This document shows positions 12,201 through 24,489 of a DNA stretch of 64,000 nt, piece after piece. Numbering within the stretch: position 1 is the first letter of the stretch; each line of letters starts with the position of its first letter. Under the pieces are notes generated by a model, which searched no databases, was not told the origin of the DNA, and saw only the letters and a list, made by a program, of their open reading frames with translations. The stretch comes from Micromussa lordhowensis. Taxonomy: Eukaryota > Cnidaria > Anthozoa > Scleractinia > Lobophylliidae. Made by a program: the position numbers and the translations under genes. The stretch is taken from assembly GCA_964020085.1 (NCBI GenBank), contig CAXHUQ010001475.1:238622-302621 (forward strand), read 5' to 3'.

Positions 12201-13537
12201 TTGAGCTAATTCCAGATGGAGCAATCAAGGAGTTCATAAAAAGAATGCTGATCACAAAACGAGGGTATAGTAACATGATTGTTTTGTTAAATGATGACTG
12301 TAATAAAGTTGAAAGTGCAACGTAAAGGCTCTACCCAAGCCAGTGTAGTTTGGCTGTTTGGTACTCGACTCCTGTTTCCTATAATGTACTAGAAAGGGAC
12401 TTTAGTATTGCTTTTCTCCCTCTGGATAGGATGCTTTTCCAGTACAGGCTATTTCCCCGCTTTGGACACTCAGGTTTCTCTGACAACTGTATATGCTAAA
12501 TTGAGACAGGAAATGTAAAAGTGTCCTGGCTTCCTACAAACACAGAGAGACAATATGTACAGCATCTTTCCTAAGAACACAGCTTCTCTGACTGCGAAAA
12601 TCTGAAGCACTGAGCATGACAAACATTAGGCCAACACATAGCTGAGATGAAGCTGAAAACTGACTTGAGAGAAAATTAATTTTCAGGATAAATTGACATA
12701 AATTGTTCCCAAGTGTACTTCAAGCCAGGGAAAAATGGCTTCAGTTACACACAAATTTATGAGTTATGGTACAACATGATTTACTTTATAGTATTATATG
12801 CTTAACAGGTTAAAGAACCTTAAGGAGGCTGAAGACTGTCAGGTTGCTGGTGGTGCAAAAAAGCTTACAGGATTACCTGTGCCTTTAATGGAGGAGATTT
12901 CACGTAGAATTGGACCTGGCAGCTTTAAAATCTCAAGGATTGTCAAGAATGGACAAGTGTTTTTCAGTAGGGATTACACACGGATGGTAAAGAGAAATGC
13001 ATCGGTTGTCTTACTATCGAATGGAAGAGTTGGAGAAATTGATTTCTTCATTTGGAATAAGATGTCAGGCCGAATACTTGCAGCATATAAAGAAATAGAG
13101 CCGAACCTCGAAAAACCATTCTTCTTTGACGATTCTGGTTGTCATGTGCTAAGAATGAAACCACAAAGTTGAGCTTAGATTAATTATCATGTGTTAACAC
13201 CAACCTTAAATTTGTTTAAATTAAAAGTACTTGGAGCAAATTAATGAGTTTTAGATTGTTGAAAGCTACAGTTATGTTCATTTTTAACATTAGTTAATAA
13301 ACATTTTAGTGCCACACTGAAGTGTTTTTTGAAAACACCACATTACTGAATCTCTTCTACGTTAATGATACCTAAATACAGTTTTCTAATATTGTCATTT
13401 GTCTTTTTTTAAGCAACCAAGCTGTAATTCAACTGGCAGAAGTTACTGAACTTAGAGAGAAAGTGTTCTTTTTGGAAGGGAACAGTGACCAACCATGCAT
13501 TGTTCGCCTTCCAAACTTCAATGGAGTGTGTGGCTGA
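6298..13537 (+). CDS. Tnp2/CACTA-like transposase, 13 exons, apparently intact
   Basis: Exons: 6298-6451, 6544-7315, 7805-7905, 8536-8770, 9039-9151, 9336-9616, 9843-10013, 10854-10950, 11127-11324, 11495-11655, 12158-12264, 12809-13167 and 13422-13537. Phases agree at every junction and give 955 codons with the stop. Intron 8 uses a GC donor (AAAG|GCAAGT). An N-terminal C2H2 finger (C28, C31, H44, H49) is followed by an acidic Ser/Asp region and a Cys cluster (about 282-308, CGNC and CEKC). The Tnp2-type core (as in PF02992) has FNTDGAPLYSSSSISLWPVF around D394, VPDYMHGCLLGITK around D577 and STFGFEDMNG around E742; these are candidate DDE residues. Members cut and move DNA elements in the nucleus. 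The last donor (13,167) is weaker; without it the ORF stops at 13,172. It could also be a domesticated gene, but the repeats around it favour an element. Confidence 0.82.
8829..8920. repeat. Short foldback repeat in Tnp2 intron 4
   Basis: Two arms (ACTATACATGACTAGAGA and an imperfect complement ending CTTAGGTGAATGG) flank a short AATAATAATTATTATT-type centre. It would form a hairpin in RNA or DNA. It is probably a tiny MITE or hairpin relic. Confidence 0.5.
10151..10640. other. C-rich, G-poor insertion in Tnp2 intron 7
   Basis: The 840-bp intron 7 contains a block whose composition differs from its surroundings. It is GC-rich at 10,160-10,340 with many CCC/CCAGCC words. An AAT/AAC-rich stretch (10,340-10,400) follows, then a C- and A-rich tail to about 10,640. 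No open frame looks real. It resembles a retroposed or SINE-type insertion, but I found no target duplication. Confidence 0.35.
11692..11761. repeat. Compact hairpin in Tnp2 intron 10
   Basis: Outer arms AGGCTCGATT and AATCGAGCCT enclose an inner near-perfect stem (GGGGAGGAGC, loop GTGT, GCTCCTCTCCC). The whole is about 70 bp and GC-rich in an AT-rich intron. It could be a miniature element or a structured RNA hairpin. Confidence 0.5.
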
Positions 13538-14075
13538 AATAGGAGAAGGACCTAAGAAACCTCTCTGACAGTGTAAAATTCAGTCTTTGGGTGGACATCT
13601 ACATGTATATTCCATTTTTTATTTCAAACTATTATCAGGGGTTATCAAAGTATAAGAAGGTCTTCATAAATGAGTTTTCTTTAAAGTTAAAATAATATAA
13701 TCAGAGTGCATATGTTGTAACTGCATTGAAATTGAAAGTCGAATATGGTTGATTTTTTTCTAAATGGCTTAAACCATTAAACTATTTTACAGACTTGTTC
13801 ACATAGTTTTGAGTGTAGCTCTTATGTGAAAAAGTAATCAATGACAGTTAGCTTTGTTTTATTAAATATTAAATTCCCTTTGGTTAAATAGTTTGTTCTT
13901 ATGAATAACTGAGGTTACGCACTAACAATAATAATAATTATTGTAAGGTTGAAGCTGGTGAAAGTACACCAATACTTGAAAATTTACTTAAGTACTTTTT
14001 TCTAGTCCATACTATATGCATTTGGGCTAATCTTTGTTGAACTTTTTCTCTGTCATTTACAATAAAATCCTGATT

Positions 14076-14335
14076 CTCAAAGATTCCTAAGAATTCCAAG
14101 TCTTGTTTTCTAGCTCAGCAATTTTCAACTTGACTGTTCTCAGAAATTCTCAAAAATTCCCAAAGTTTCCTAGAAATTCTCAGTAATTCTCACTCTCATC
14201 ATTGCCATTCCCAGATATTCCAAAAAATTCCAAGCTAAAGCATTTGCTCTAATTTGCATGTCTTGGAATAATTTAGAATTCCTAGGAATTCCTAAGAATT
14301 CCTAGGAATTCCCAGTTCACTGGGAATTTGTTTCG
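14076..14335. repeat. Right subterminal repeat array (AATTCC/GAATTCC motif)
   Basis: About a dozen ATTCC/ATTCTC-type words occur, ending in two exact GGAATTCC copies (14,285 and 14,305) inside a phrase also found at 11-40. The inner part is inverted relative to the left array (14,208-14,236 versus 254-282). It begins just after an AATAAA at 14,061 downstream of the transposase gene. No clear terminal motif ends it. Confidence 0.65.
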
Positions 14336-14515
14336 CAAGGGCATGGCCACTTGGCAGAAGACAATACATGTAGGTGAAGATAAAATTACTTTCTGATGAC
14401 TATTTACTAATTATTATGGACTACTTTGAATTAACACAAACCTTACCTCTTTTTCTTTATGCAATGCTTTCTGCAACTGGTTGTTTTTTAATTCCCTTGT
14501 ACCCTGTGGCAAGTA

Positions 14516-16750
14516 CAGTACCGCCCAAATGTAAGTTACCACCTCTCGTCTCGTTTCTCGCGAGACGCGTCTCGTTTCTCTCGAGACGAGTCTCGTTTCT
14601 CTCGATACGAGTCTCGTTTCTCGCGAGAGTCACTGAACCGTTTAGTATGGAATATATTACTCGCGAGAGGTCGTTGTACTATCTATTGTATCAGAGATTT
14701 CCGTTTGCACTGTGTTGTCAAATCGTTGAAGTCGAAATTAAAACAGAAAGTTTGTTTGTTTTCAGCTTTATCGTACTGAATTTGCAATGCCTCCGAACGT
14801 CGGTCTAATGGGTAAACAATTATCTTCCTTGCCGTTCGAACGGCTCTTGCCGTGCGTTTGAAAAAAATTATTGCCGTTCGAACGGCTCTTGCCGTGCGTT
14901 CTAAAAAATCGCTAGCCGTTCGGACAATTCAAAATAATTATTTTGGGGCGTTCGTAAGGTGCGTCCTCAACTGTCTGCTATTCGGATGGCTTGATCGAGC
15001 TATCCGTTGCAATCTTGACTCTTAAGCCCCGGCGCGCTAAACGATCAAACATTTTCATCCAATGTCGTGTTTTTCAAACATAACTTGGCTAAACGGACAA
15101 ACAACTTGGCTCTCCAACAACTTGAACACAACTGAAACGAACGATTCCTTGATTGGCGTGAGCTGCTGTTTACATGCATGTTCTACAAAGTAAACGTATA
15201 GCCAAAGAAAATGATTCTCGCGCGTACCTACGAACAAACAAATTGTCGACCTTACTAGGTATACGGCCACCATTACACAAGAGGTCTTTTAAAGTTCTAA
15301 AGTGTAAGCCATACAAATTCTAAGCACTGTTGAAGTCATTCTTGGAGAGAGTTTTCGTTCGCGAACGAATCATTCGGTAGATTTTATCACACTTTTGGTC
15401 ACGTGCTCAAACCTGTGAATCGAGAGTCTCAAAATAACTTTACCGATTGAGAGAGAGATAAGGCCTTTCGCTTTTTGTTCGGTTGTAATTATTTTCATCA
15501 GTTTAGTAACGGTACATTTTTATCGGTTGGTTCTGAATTAGATACTGGGTTCGCTTTGTTTTGCTTTTTCGACATGGTGGAAATTTTATTGTTTACAAAA
15601 CATATTTACTGGGAAGTAGCTTTCTAGAGTAACCCAAATTTCAAAACAAGCAAGTTTCTGAGTCGGCGAGCACACGCAGAAGACTATACATGCATGCATG
15701 ACAAAAGCGCGACTTTTTCACGCATCAGTAAAGTTTTCAAGGCGTCACAACAATTTGTAGTTGATTCGCTGCTATGTGCTACAATCGAAAACAAGCTTGA
15801 AATCTATTTTGAAACGGCATTCTAGGAATATCTACGTACAAAGCGTGCGTGTGGTCGCTACAGCCGAACAAAAAAATCAATGTAAACATACAGGACTGTT
15901 GGCAAGTTTCTGACATATGCAAATTACGCTTTTTGCTGCCGGTCCGAAACGCAAAATTATTTGCCATCCTTTTCTTAAATAACCATTGACGCCATGCTTT
16001 TGGATATTAAAAGAAACAAGTTTCATTCAAAACTTACTGAGGTAATGACCAGCGTTCGATAAAACAAAGAACATTTCTCAATGTAAACGTGGCTAGACAT
16101 AGACGTGACGATGGCGCCACTCAAAAATAATTATTTTGAGATTGCGTTATTTTCATTAAAATTATTTAGAACACTGAAAACGGCTTTGCGAAAGCAGCGT
16201 TGTTTGTGTCAAAAGTTTCCGTTGTCAATTCCTATAAACACTTGGAAAATCTCTTGGTTTGAACGGCTGATTTTTTTTTTGCCCCACAAATCGGAGCCGT
16301 CTAGCGACGTTTGTATGTCTTGCTTCTGCTGTCTAGCCGTTCGGTATTCAAAAAAAAATTGCATCCATTCACCCGTTCGACTTAACCGTTCAAAAAATAT
16401 TGCATCCGTTCACCCGTTCGACTTTACCATTCGAAAAAAATTGCATCTGTTCACCCGTTCGACTTTACCGTTCGAAAAAATGTTGCATCCGTTCAGCCGT
16501 TCAACCGACGTTTCGAATGGCTTGTCTAGCCGTTTGTTATCCGTTCGCTTGCCGTGCGTTCGGCCATTCGAACGGATAATGCCGTTTGTACATTCATCTA
16601 AAGGCAAAGCGTTGGTACTTGCAGTGCACTCGCGAGAAACGAGAAACTTCTCGAGAGAAACGAGACTCATCTCGAGAGAAACGAGACACGTCTCGAGAGA
16701 AACGAGACGCGTCTCGCGAGACGGTGGTAACTTACATTTGAGCGGTACTG
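14516..16750. mobile_element. Non-autonomous TIR DNA element, 2.2 kb, TA-flanked
   Basis: The element begins CAGTACCGCCCAAATGTAAG and ends with its near-exact inverse (one mismatch in the first 20). TA lies on each side (14,514-14,515 and 16,751-16,752). Subterminal arrays of CGAGACGNNTCTCG-like words occupy 14,550-14,630 and 16,628-16,720. Inside them, GCCGTTCGAACGG-like words occur near both ends (14,830-14,920 and 16,530-16,590). A ~55-bp tandem repeat (16,340-16,500) creates a misleading 240-codon ORF. No transposase gene is present. The TA flanks and CAGT start fit a Tc1/mariner-type TIR, but this is not proven. Confidence 0.75.
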
Positions 16751-16752
16751 TA

Positions 16753-17806
16753 AATACAACAACAATAAAACAGGACATCTCTATTTTGTCATACGTCTTA
16801 CAAATAATAGCCCTGCTCACCACGTGAACAGCCCTGGTGCAGTTCTTTCAAAGGATCCTGGGGATGTTATCCAGAAATAATCCTCAATTTTTCTTACCAA
16901 GATCAATAGACATCTTTTCAATTCTTGCAAGGATCTCCCACCAAATTCTTGGTAAGGCGGCAGAATTGCCTTATGGCATTGCGAAACAAAGGGCCGTACA
17001 GTGTAACAGATAAACACAAACACAAAGTTTAATCACAATCACAGAAATTCTTGTACACGCAGTTCTCCTTGATTCTTTTGACGATTCCTTTGAATAATAC
17101 GATAAACTGATGTCTGATGCGATGATAAGCGATGATAACAGGCAGTAACACACGGTAAATCACAGTAATGAACGGTAAGTCGCGGTAAAGAGAACTAAAA
17201 GGAAAACAGAGAACCTAATATAACAAATGCGAGCTCGATGCGAACGAAATGAACTTACAATTGAACGAAACAATAACTCTATTAAACTTACATCTGTGTC
17301 CTTACATGAACCTTGTGTCCTTAGATCCGTCCCTTAAGAATCCTTAATCCGTCCTTGAAAATCGTAGACCTTACACTGTCCTTAATCCGTGCAAATAAAA
17401 CTTAAAACGAGCTTAACAAAACGTTCTGAAACGTCCTTGAACATTCAGCTACAATGTAGCGTGGTCGTATCCGGGACCGTTTGGTCCCAGACCGCCGCAA
17501 TGTTAGTGTCACGCACGGTCACGTGCAATGTGGCCGTGACACTTGGCACAAGAATTTGCTCAAAGAGGTTGTCAAATTCTTTTCAGGTCTTAAAGGATCC
17601 TTGCCAAAGATCTAAGTTGCAATATTATGGGTAGAGCTGGACAGCTACAAAATAACACTGTATCTAAAGGATAATAAAAACAAAACAATGCACTTACAAC
17701 TGGAGAGCCATGTTTTTCCTTTTGAACTGCAGAATCCTATATAATTTGAAAACAGAGAAAATTTATTGTATAATTTTCACATATTGTATATTGCTGTAAA
17801 ATTAGT
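16753..17806. other. Non-coding stretch with short repeated words
   Basis: I see no convincing gene here. Between 17,280 and 17,440 the word GTCCTTA/TCCTTAA recurs at least six times. GGTAA words cluster at 17,150-17,190. These may be another subterminal-type array. Two short segments near 16,850 and 17,590 share GGATCC/AAAGGATCCT words. Confidence 0.3.
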
Positions 17807-20800
17807 TCAGAATTTTTGGGAGTAATGTATCTTTGAGGTGTTAGGGCCTGGCCTAATCCCAGTGTCTGACCACTCTGTCATCATTTTTTCGATTTTTTGC
17901 ACATCTGCCTCATTGAGGGGGTTCAAGCCCCTAAGGAAATTGAATGAAGATGGAGAGATGGACCTCCTCTGTCTCTGATTACTGCCAGAAGGAGGAATCA
18001 GCTCTCCATCCTCATACAATTCCACAATGTTTAGGGCCATGTTAAACAGGTGCTTTGGTAGCAACGCTATTTTGAAATAGTTTGTTAGCACAGTGGTACT
18101 TCCATCCTGCAAAATTTAAAGGATGCATCCAGATCAATCATGGTACTATAATAATTTGATTAATTAAATTAATTCAACAGAGTTTAATAGGCCATTTCCG
18201 AATTACCTCAGGCCTCATTTTCGAAGCGAGTCTTGGTACTCATCTTTTCATATGCAAATCAATTTTCATTCTCATGAAAATGAGTTTAATTTGCGTGTGA
18301 ATGAAAAATTGATTTGCATATGAAAGGATGAGCACCAAGACTCGCTTCGAGGAAGAGGCCTCAGGTAATTCTGAAATGGCCTATTCTCACAAGAGTATTA
18401 TAACCAAAACAATAACACTTAAAAAATTAGATGTCAGTGATCCTTGTATGACAATGTTTGAGATAATTTGAAAGGGTGAGTAGTTAATTGAAAAATTATG
18501 AATTTAACAGAAATCATATCATACCCATCATGACTATAATTCTATAGAATAACAGAAGGTGAAATGCTTACAACGAGGTTGACATATCATAACCAGTTTT
18601 TGTTTCACTTGCCCTTAGAAACCACTTTACATAATGCTAGAATCATGTGCAGAGCGATGCATTCATTCTTTGTTTACTTAAAAGTTAAATGGGCTAATGT
18701 TAATCTGGAAAAGTAAAAAAAAAGACATGACAATGTCTATCATTTCGTTTATTAGTCAGGAGTGTTATCGCTCTCCCTGTTCCCCTGCTACTACAGAATG
18801 CAGGGCCACTTATTTACATCTCATTGAATCACGTAGGTGCCTATTGTGTTATGCTTCGTTCTTCAAAAGATTTTGACACATGTAAAAGAAGTGTAGTTGC
18901 TCCCCGCTGTTTTAATATTCATGATTTACAACACGAATAACTTTGCTAATCTCTGATTCATTCAGAAGACCAGGCTGTACAAGCTTACGGCTGCTTACCT
19001 CTGTTTTTCAATTTTCCGATTCAGTGTTTTAAAATAATTTAATGGTGTTGCCCGAATTAAGATATAAGCTTAATTTTGATAGTTTGTGTTTTAGTTCTCA
19101 AGGGAACGATAACATGGGACTGAGGGAATCAAAATTGGCATTTAGTTCGAGTTTGGAGAGAGTTCTTACATAGTGTACAAGATCACCAAATTCGAGTTGA
19201 GCTTATTAGCCGATGGTAAATGCAGTCTCAAAAGACTAATGGAGGTAGCGGCGAGTTTAATTTAGCGAGGTACCATTAACTGCTTAATTGTAAGGCAAAA
19301 CCAAAGGTTTTAGATTACAAGTGTAGTCTCTAAAAGGATACGGCCAGTCGGAATCATCTTAAGAGGCTGATGGCTGAATGATCAACAAGACAGAATCCAA
19401 TATGTCTGACTCCAGTTTAGTCCTCCTCCTCTAGCCTGGGATGCTGGGACGACGGACGACGGGGACGCGCCATTTCAAATTCATTAAATATTAATAAGCT
19501 TACGGGGAGTTACGACGACAGACGACGATGACACAAACACGGACGGGCCATTTTCAATTCAGTCTAACTTATAAACCAATCACTTGAGAATAATCTTTTG
19601 CACTTTGCTTCTGGATTTGTAGAAGAGATTTTCTAAAATACACCGATCCTGTGTGCCAATTTTTTTTTTGACAAAACGGCGAAATCATCGCCGTTCGAAA
19701 GCCATGGCGAAGCCGCGAAATTCAAAGCTACTGCAGAACTACTACGTGTAAGCCGTAGCTGGGTGAAAAAAAATCGCATTGGATCCTCGCAGAAAGAAAA
19801 TCGCATTTAGGGTATCACCTAGTGTGATAACCTTGACTTTCTTTGAGGATTTTAGAAATGACGCCATCCGGTGACGGAGCAAGGCACAGGTCTGCACAGG
19901 TCATGACAAACATCTTGGAAAATTCCTTGGGGATGACATTGGGGATAACATGTCCAGGATAGGATGACGGCTGACGAGTGATCAACAGTTTTTCAGCAGC
20001 TCATGATGAAATGAGACTAACACATCAAAGGGCCATTGGAATTGTTTTATGCTTATAACATGGCTTAAGAATAAACTTAAGCTTAAATCGAAATAGAAAA
20101 TGTAAAATTAAAATTATAGTAGTACTGTATACATCAGTACCACCAAGCTTCTGCTAAAAAAATGGGGGACGCTAATCCTCGTTGTTATTGCTTTGCATAA
20201 TATACGCCTGCGTTGAAAGGGAAAAACTCAAGTGAGAAAAATTGCTGAATATTTTCTAAACCTTTGTCAGCATGGCCATAAAAATTGCATTCCGTCAGTC
20301 CAATCTTCGAGCCACATTATCCACTGCGTATGCAGGTGTAGCCATTACCGCAAAAAGAAGAATGTAGTTTCGTATTGATTTTTCGAGAAAAGCCCAGAGA
20401 GGGCCGACATAGGTGATTAGAGTTTATCAGATACCAACACTCCAACATTGACGCGAGAGCCATTTTAAAGGAGTGTCGATTTAGCGTAACTTAACTACTG
20501 TGTGCAAAAAGTATAACATTAAATTTTTAAGCTCAACATTACTAACGTAGAGTAAAAGAACAAGAACTTACCCTGGTATCAATGCCAAGCTTTCGGCTGA
20601 TATAGATCTGCATGGCGGAAGCAGCTTCGGCGTCAAAATTTTCTGGCTTGCCATCCGAAAATTCTGTTAGGGACTTCCTCATGGTAGTAACGGTCGGAAG
20701 AAATGGGGGAGGAAATGGACAATTCCATTCACGGCTCCCTTCCTTTTCAATTTTTTTCAGCGCTAGCTGGCGTCCTGAAATTTCCCCTGCTTTTCGACGT

Positions 20801-20862
20801 CGTTTTAGCCGACGAACAGGGACGGCTTCTTCTTCCTCAACAACCTCTTTTGAGTTGTTCAT
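17807..20862 (-). CDS. Hypothetical two-exon protein, unknown family
   Basis: Exon 1 (20862-20572) and exon 2 (18106-17807) join in phase 0 across GT/AG sites to give about 196 residues. The N-terminal third is acidic and then basic (VVEEEEAVPVRRLKRRRK, nuclear-localisation-like). The middle and end have no motif I recognise. An additional short in-frame-looking N-terminus upstream (21,000-20,930) is separated by a stop or frameshift, so the real start is uncertain. The gene is divergent from the DUF7869 pseudogene at 22,275, which echoes the two-gene layout at 1-14 kb. It may be an accessory gene of that element. Confidence 0.5.
18188..18384. mobile_element. Foldback MITE in the intron of the two-exon gene
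   Basis: The arms of about 95 bp are inverted copies: AATAGGCCATTTCCGAATTA on the left and its near-exact complement on the right. The centre is short and AT-rich. The repeated words include CGAAGCGAGTCTTGGT and ATATGCAAATCAATTTTC. No protein is encoded. Confidence 0.75.
18385..20571. other. Intronic/non-coding DNA
   Basis: This is the rest of the intron between the two exons of the minus-strand gene. There is no supported coding exon, only short AT-rich sequence and a pair of related GACGACGGACGACG-like words near 19,450-19,560. Confidence 0.4.
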
Positions 20863-22274
20863 GGGACCCGTATCCGATTCCTTTTCTTTGGCCTCCTCCT
20901 CGTACTCCGTTTCGTACTCACTCTTTTAGCTAATATTCGCTTTCTTCACGTAATTGTTCCTGAAACCACTCCATGTCGCTTCCTTCTCCCTGAGAATACT
21001 CCATACTGGCTGCAACTACCACCCCGATTGATCGATGCACCCGCTTAGCCCCGGCCTACCCTCCGGCCTATATTATCCCTCACACCAGCTCAGGCCTCAC
21101 TATCAAATCTGTCAATCACTCCGGTCGTCACAAGCAACGATTACCAAAAAAGGAAAGTTTCTTGACCAGAATAGACCTGAATGCTACGATCAGGGCGGAA
21201 AAAGGCGTCCTGGTTTTGATATTTGGCCCGACCCATGCCAGTTTTTTCGCGCTCTTAGTTGTCTTTCTACCCGAGGAGAAACACATAGCCAGAAATTCCG
21301 AACCATGAATGGCGTTACATAGGTCGCCACATTCAATGTTGTGATTGGCGTACGGCTTTCTCGTAAACAAGTCACCCCAGCGCCGTTGCCGGCAAGCAAA
21401 CTTTGAGCCCAGAACATAGAGATTATTTCGAAATTATTACTTTATGTTTAAGATAATTTCACTAAAATAAACTTTTTAAAAACTTTACCGATACTCTCCT
21501 CTTTTTTCCCTTTCACTTTCGTACGACGAGAGCCCTTTTCAAGCGCTTTTGAGTTGCCGTAAATCAGATCGAGAATCAGTTTCGATCGGTGACTGTTATG
21601 TCACGCAGTACGAAAACCCTCGAGGGAATCCAAGTCCCAGGCTCTATCTCCTTCAAAAAATTGCCAAGAGAAGCATGGAGGATAGCTTCAAGCTTATTCA
21701 AAATGGCGGTTGAGTTTAGTTATGTAAAGTACACTTGTGGCGGAGAAAACAGTTCGCGTAGAGTGAGTGTTCGGTGCGAGCGATTATGAAAGCCGTGCAC
21801 ACAAAGATGAACAATTTTCGGGAAATTCAAGCATCTTTAAATGAAAAAACCGCAAGATATCTAAGTCGAAGAGAGCCTAATAATATGGATATTGAAAGCA
21901 CTTCATGTGGTCTTAAAGTTCCACATTGGAATGCTGATTCCACTCATTAGCAAGTTGAAGAAACTTTAAAAAAAAGAGTCAATGGTTTGCATGAAATTAA
22001 AAGGTTAGTATGGCGTATTCTTGTAAGTTTATATGCGATTCTTCAAAAGCAAAACCGCAAGAATTATATTATGTTCAACAACGAAACCACTTCCAAATTA
22101 AAGGTATTGCCACAACAAAAGAACTTTGGATTGGGACTGTGAAATTCAACCACCTTAATCTCTTCAGCGATCAACTGAATGATAATTTCCATACATTTTC
22201 CTATAAATAAGAAGAGAGCACATGGCAGTGTTTCGTCACGCTTCGCGGGGGGTTACGGCTCAGAATTTCTGGCT
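20863..22274. other. Intergenic region between divergent genes
   Basis: Apart from the frameshifted N-terminal-like piece near 20,930-21,000, I see no gene. Short ORFs on both strands at 21,035-21,420 overlap one another and look random. The stretch would include the promoters of both flanking genes. Confidence 0.35.
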
Positions 22275-24220
22275 ATGATGGACGCGAACCAAGAATGCTG
22301 TAAAACGGCAGATGAACAAAAGGTAGCGGCCTACAATTCGTAGCTTTAGTTTCTGCGTTTTTATTAATTTAATTAATTTAATTAATAACAATTTAACCAA
22401 TGCTAAAGATGCATGTCATCTGTAGGTAGTTGAACCCGAAGATGACTGGATAGAAAACGCACTGGACGTAGAGATCCAAGAGGCCTTATCAAAGCTTACG
22501 GCCCTAGAAGAGCAAGAATCAGAGGTATATCTATTCCTATTTTTTTTATTTCTATTTTGCTAGTTATGTAAGAATCTATTTCAAATCATAGATAGTCTCT
22601 TGCCAGGTTCTAAATCCCTCTTTATATGATCCTAGGTTGATCACATCTCTCCTAGTGATGACGACGACTACTCAATGGACGAAGTTGCCGCGCATTCCGC
22701 ATTTTGGACAGAAAAGGGAAAAAAAAGAAGACAAGGTAATTCACCCCTTCGCCTTAATTACTTTCATTTTGAAGGGAGATGAGGAATTTTCATCTTCTTT
22801 CAGCGGATGACAAAACGCGAAAAATTCTTCGTAAGTGTTTGCCAGTTTGTGATCAGTCCAAAGTATTCAACAGTAACTTTTGTTTAATAAACACGTTTGT
22901 ACAATTGCACTTGAGCCGTGACGCACGTAAGTTCTTTAGCACTTTTGTTTAATAGACTAAAGTGCACATATGTTGCATGCTCTAGTCCATTTGTGAAGGA
23001 TGGTTAAACCTAGCGCAAATCGCTAGAGATTATGTTTAATTCTACAGTCTTGCTTAAGGCTAGTTTATGGTGAGTGCGTAGTATTGAACTTAATAATTTT
23101 GTTCTTATTTAGAGTGACCAAAAATCTGGAACGAATGGAAGTGAGTATTGTTTACTTTATGGCTTCGTAGGTTGTATTGGTTTCGTTATTCGGTTAATAT
23201 TATGCCTGTACCTTCGTTGCAGGAAAATATGCCAAGAAAACACACTCGTTAACAATCATTCGAGAGTTGGAAGATTCGTGTTGTAAGGACAATTGTATTC
23301 GGCAGCTGCCAATCAGCTACCTTGCGAAGCAGAGAAAGCACTACTGGGGAAAAGATTCCAAACAACGAAAGGAATTTCTCATAAACTCCATATCGGCCAG
23401 TAAGGTATGCTACTTTTAACATATTGGAAGCTAATAATTCAACGCAACATGAAAGTATGACGACTACGCATTTTAACGTAGCAATGTTGTTTACATTTAC
23501 ATTGCAACTCTACCCACATGACCATCTATAAACCTACCCTTACTCAAACAATCCACCCACATACTTGCTATCCGAGATTGTGTCTATAATACTTCTCTTT
23601 CTTTTCAGTAACTTTCTGTCCCGGTTGCCTTTGAAAAGAAAGTCTAAGATATCGTTTACTGATTTTGTTCATTAGTCTATTCAACTGTACATAAAGAGCA
23701 ACCGACAGTTAACAGATTCTCGATAGCGCATGCGTTCAACTTGCGCGGTTTATTAGTAAGACTTCTGAAATTATTACTTTCGATAGGAAACATTTTAATT
23801 TGAGCAAAAACAATTACAAGACTTGCCTCAATGCCCATTCTTTCTCCTGCTCTATATTCTGCTGTGAACCTGACGTTTAATGTATTTAGTCAATTCATTT
23901 TAGTCATTTTATTGCTTGCTTTAGGTCCTAGAAGCCGACATACGGCCCCCCGGCAGTGGACCATCGGAGAAGAAACATTTTTTGGAGGGTGTCAGAGTTT
24001 GCACTAAAGCGTGGTGCAAAGTTTATGGCATTGCGAGATCGAGGTAGATTCAGATAATAGTAATAATAATTTGAGGTCCCTATGCATATCCTTTTACTAT
24101 CACGCGAGAACTGAGGTCGAAAGCTATAAGTAATCTGCGCTTTCGATACTGACAGTGAATTTTATCATTGAGAGAACTGGGTGTAAATGGCATTTATCGT
24201 AACGCGATTTAACAAATTGA

Positions 24221-24489
24221 CGTCAGTTTTTTTTGCGTCTGTCCTGTTATTGATCATGAATTTCGTCATAACATTGTCAAAGTAGCTGTGGATCCGCAGA
24301 CTAATTTGACAATGTTATGACGAAATTCATTGTCAATAACAGGAAAGACGCATAAAAAACTGACATCGATTTTTTTTTACGATAACAAAATTGTCGAATT
24401 GCCCGCTCTCGCTCGCTGTGTCTGTCCGCATATTGACAATAAAATTTAACCAATGAGCGCACGTGAATTACTGCAGTTATCGTAAAAAA
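24221..24489. mobile_element. Nested MITEs in an intron of the DUF7869 pseudogene
   Basis: A foldback has arms at 24,221-24,282 and 24,306-24,368 (TGACAATGTTATGACGAAAT and its inverse). It abuts a second short element at 24,374-24,489 with ends TTTTTACGATAAC and GTTATCGTAAAAA. The second element recurs inverted at 27,181-27,321, and a degraded relative of both lies at 47,780-48,010. Confidence 0.65.

Noticed and set aside
14374..14808. 144-codon plus-strand ORF
   Set aside because: It crosses the element boundary and the CGAGACG array; the SFLSRRVSFLS repeats come from the repeated DNA word.
16105..16827. 240-codon plus-strand ORF
   Set aside because: It runs through the ~55-bp tandem repeat and the right terminal repeats of the 14.5-16.75 kb element. 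The repeated peptides mirror DNA repeats and it has no domain.
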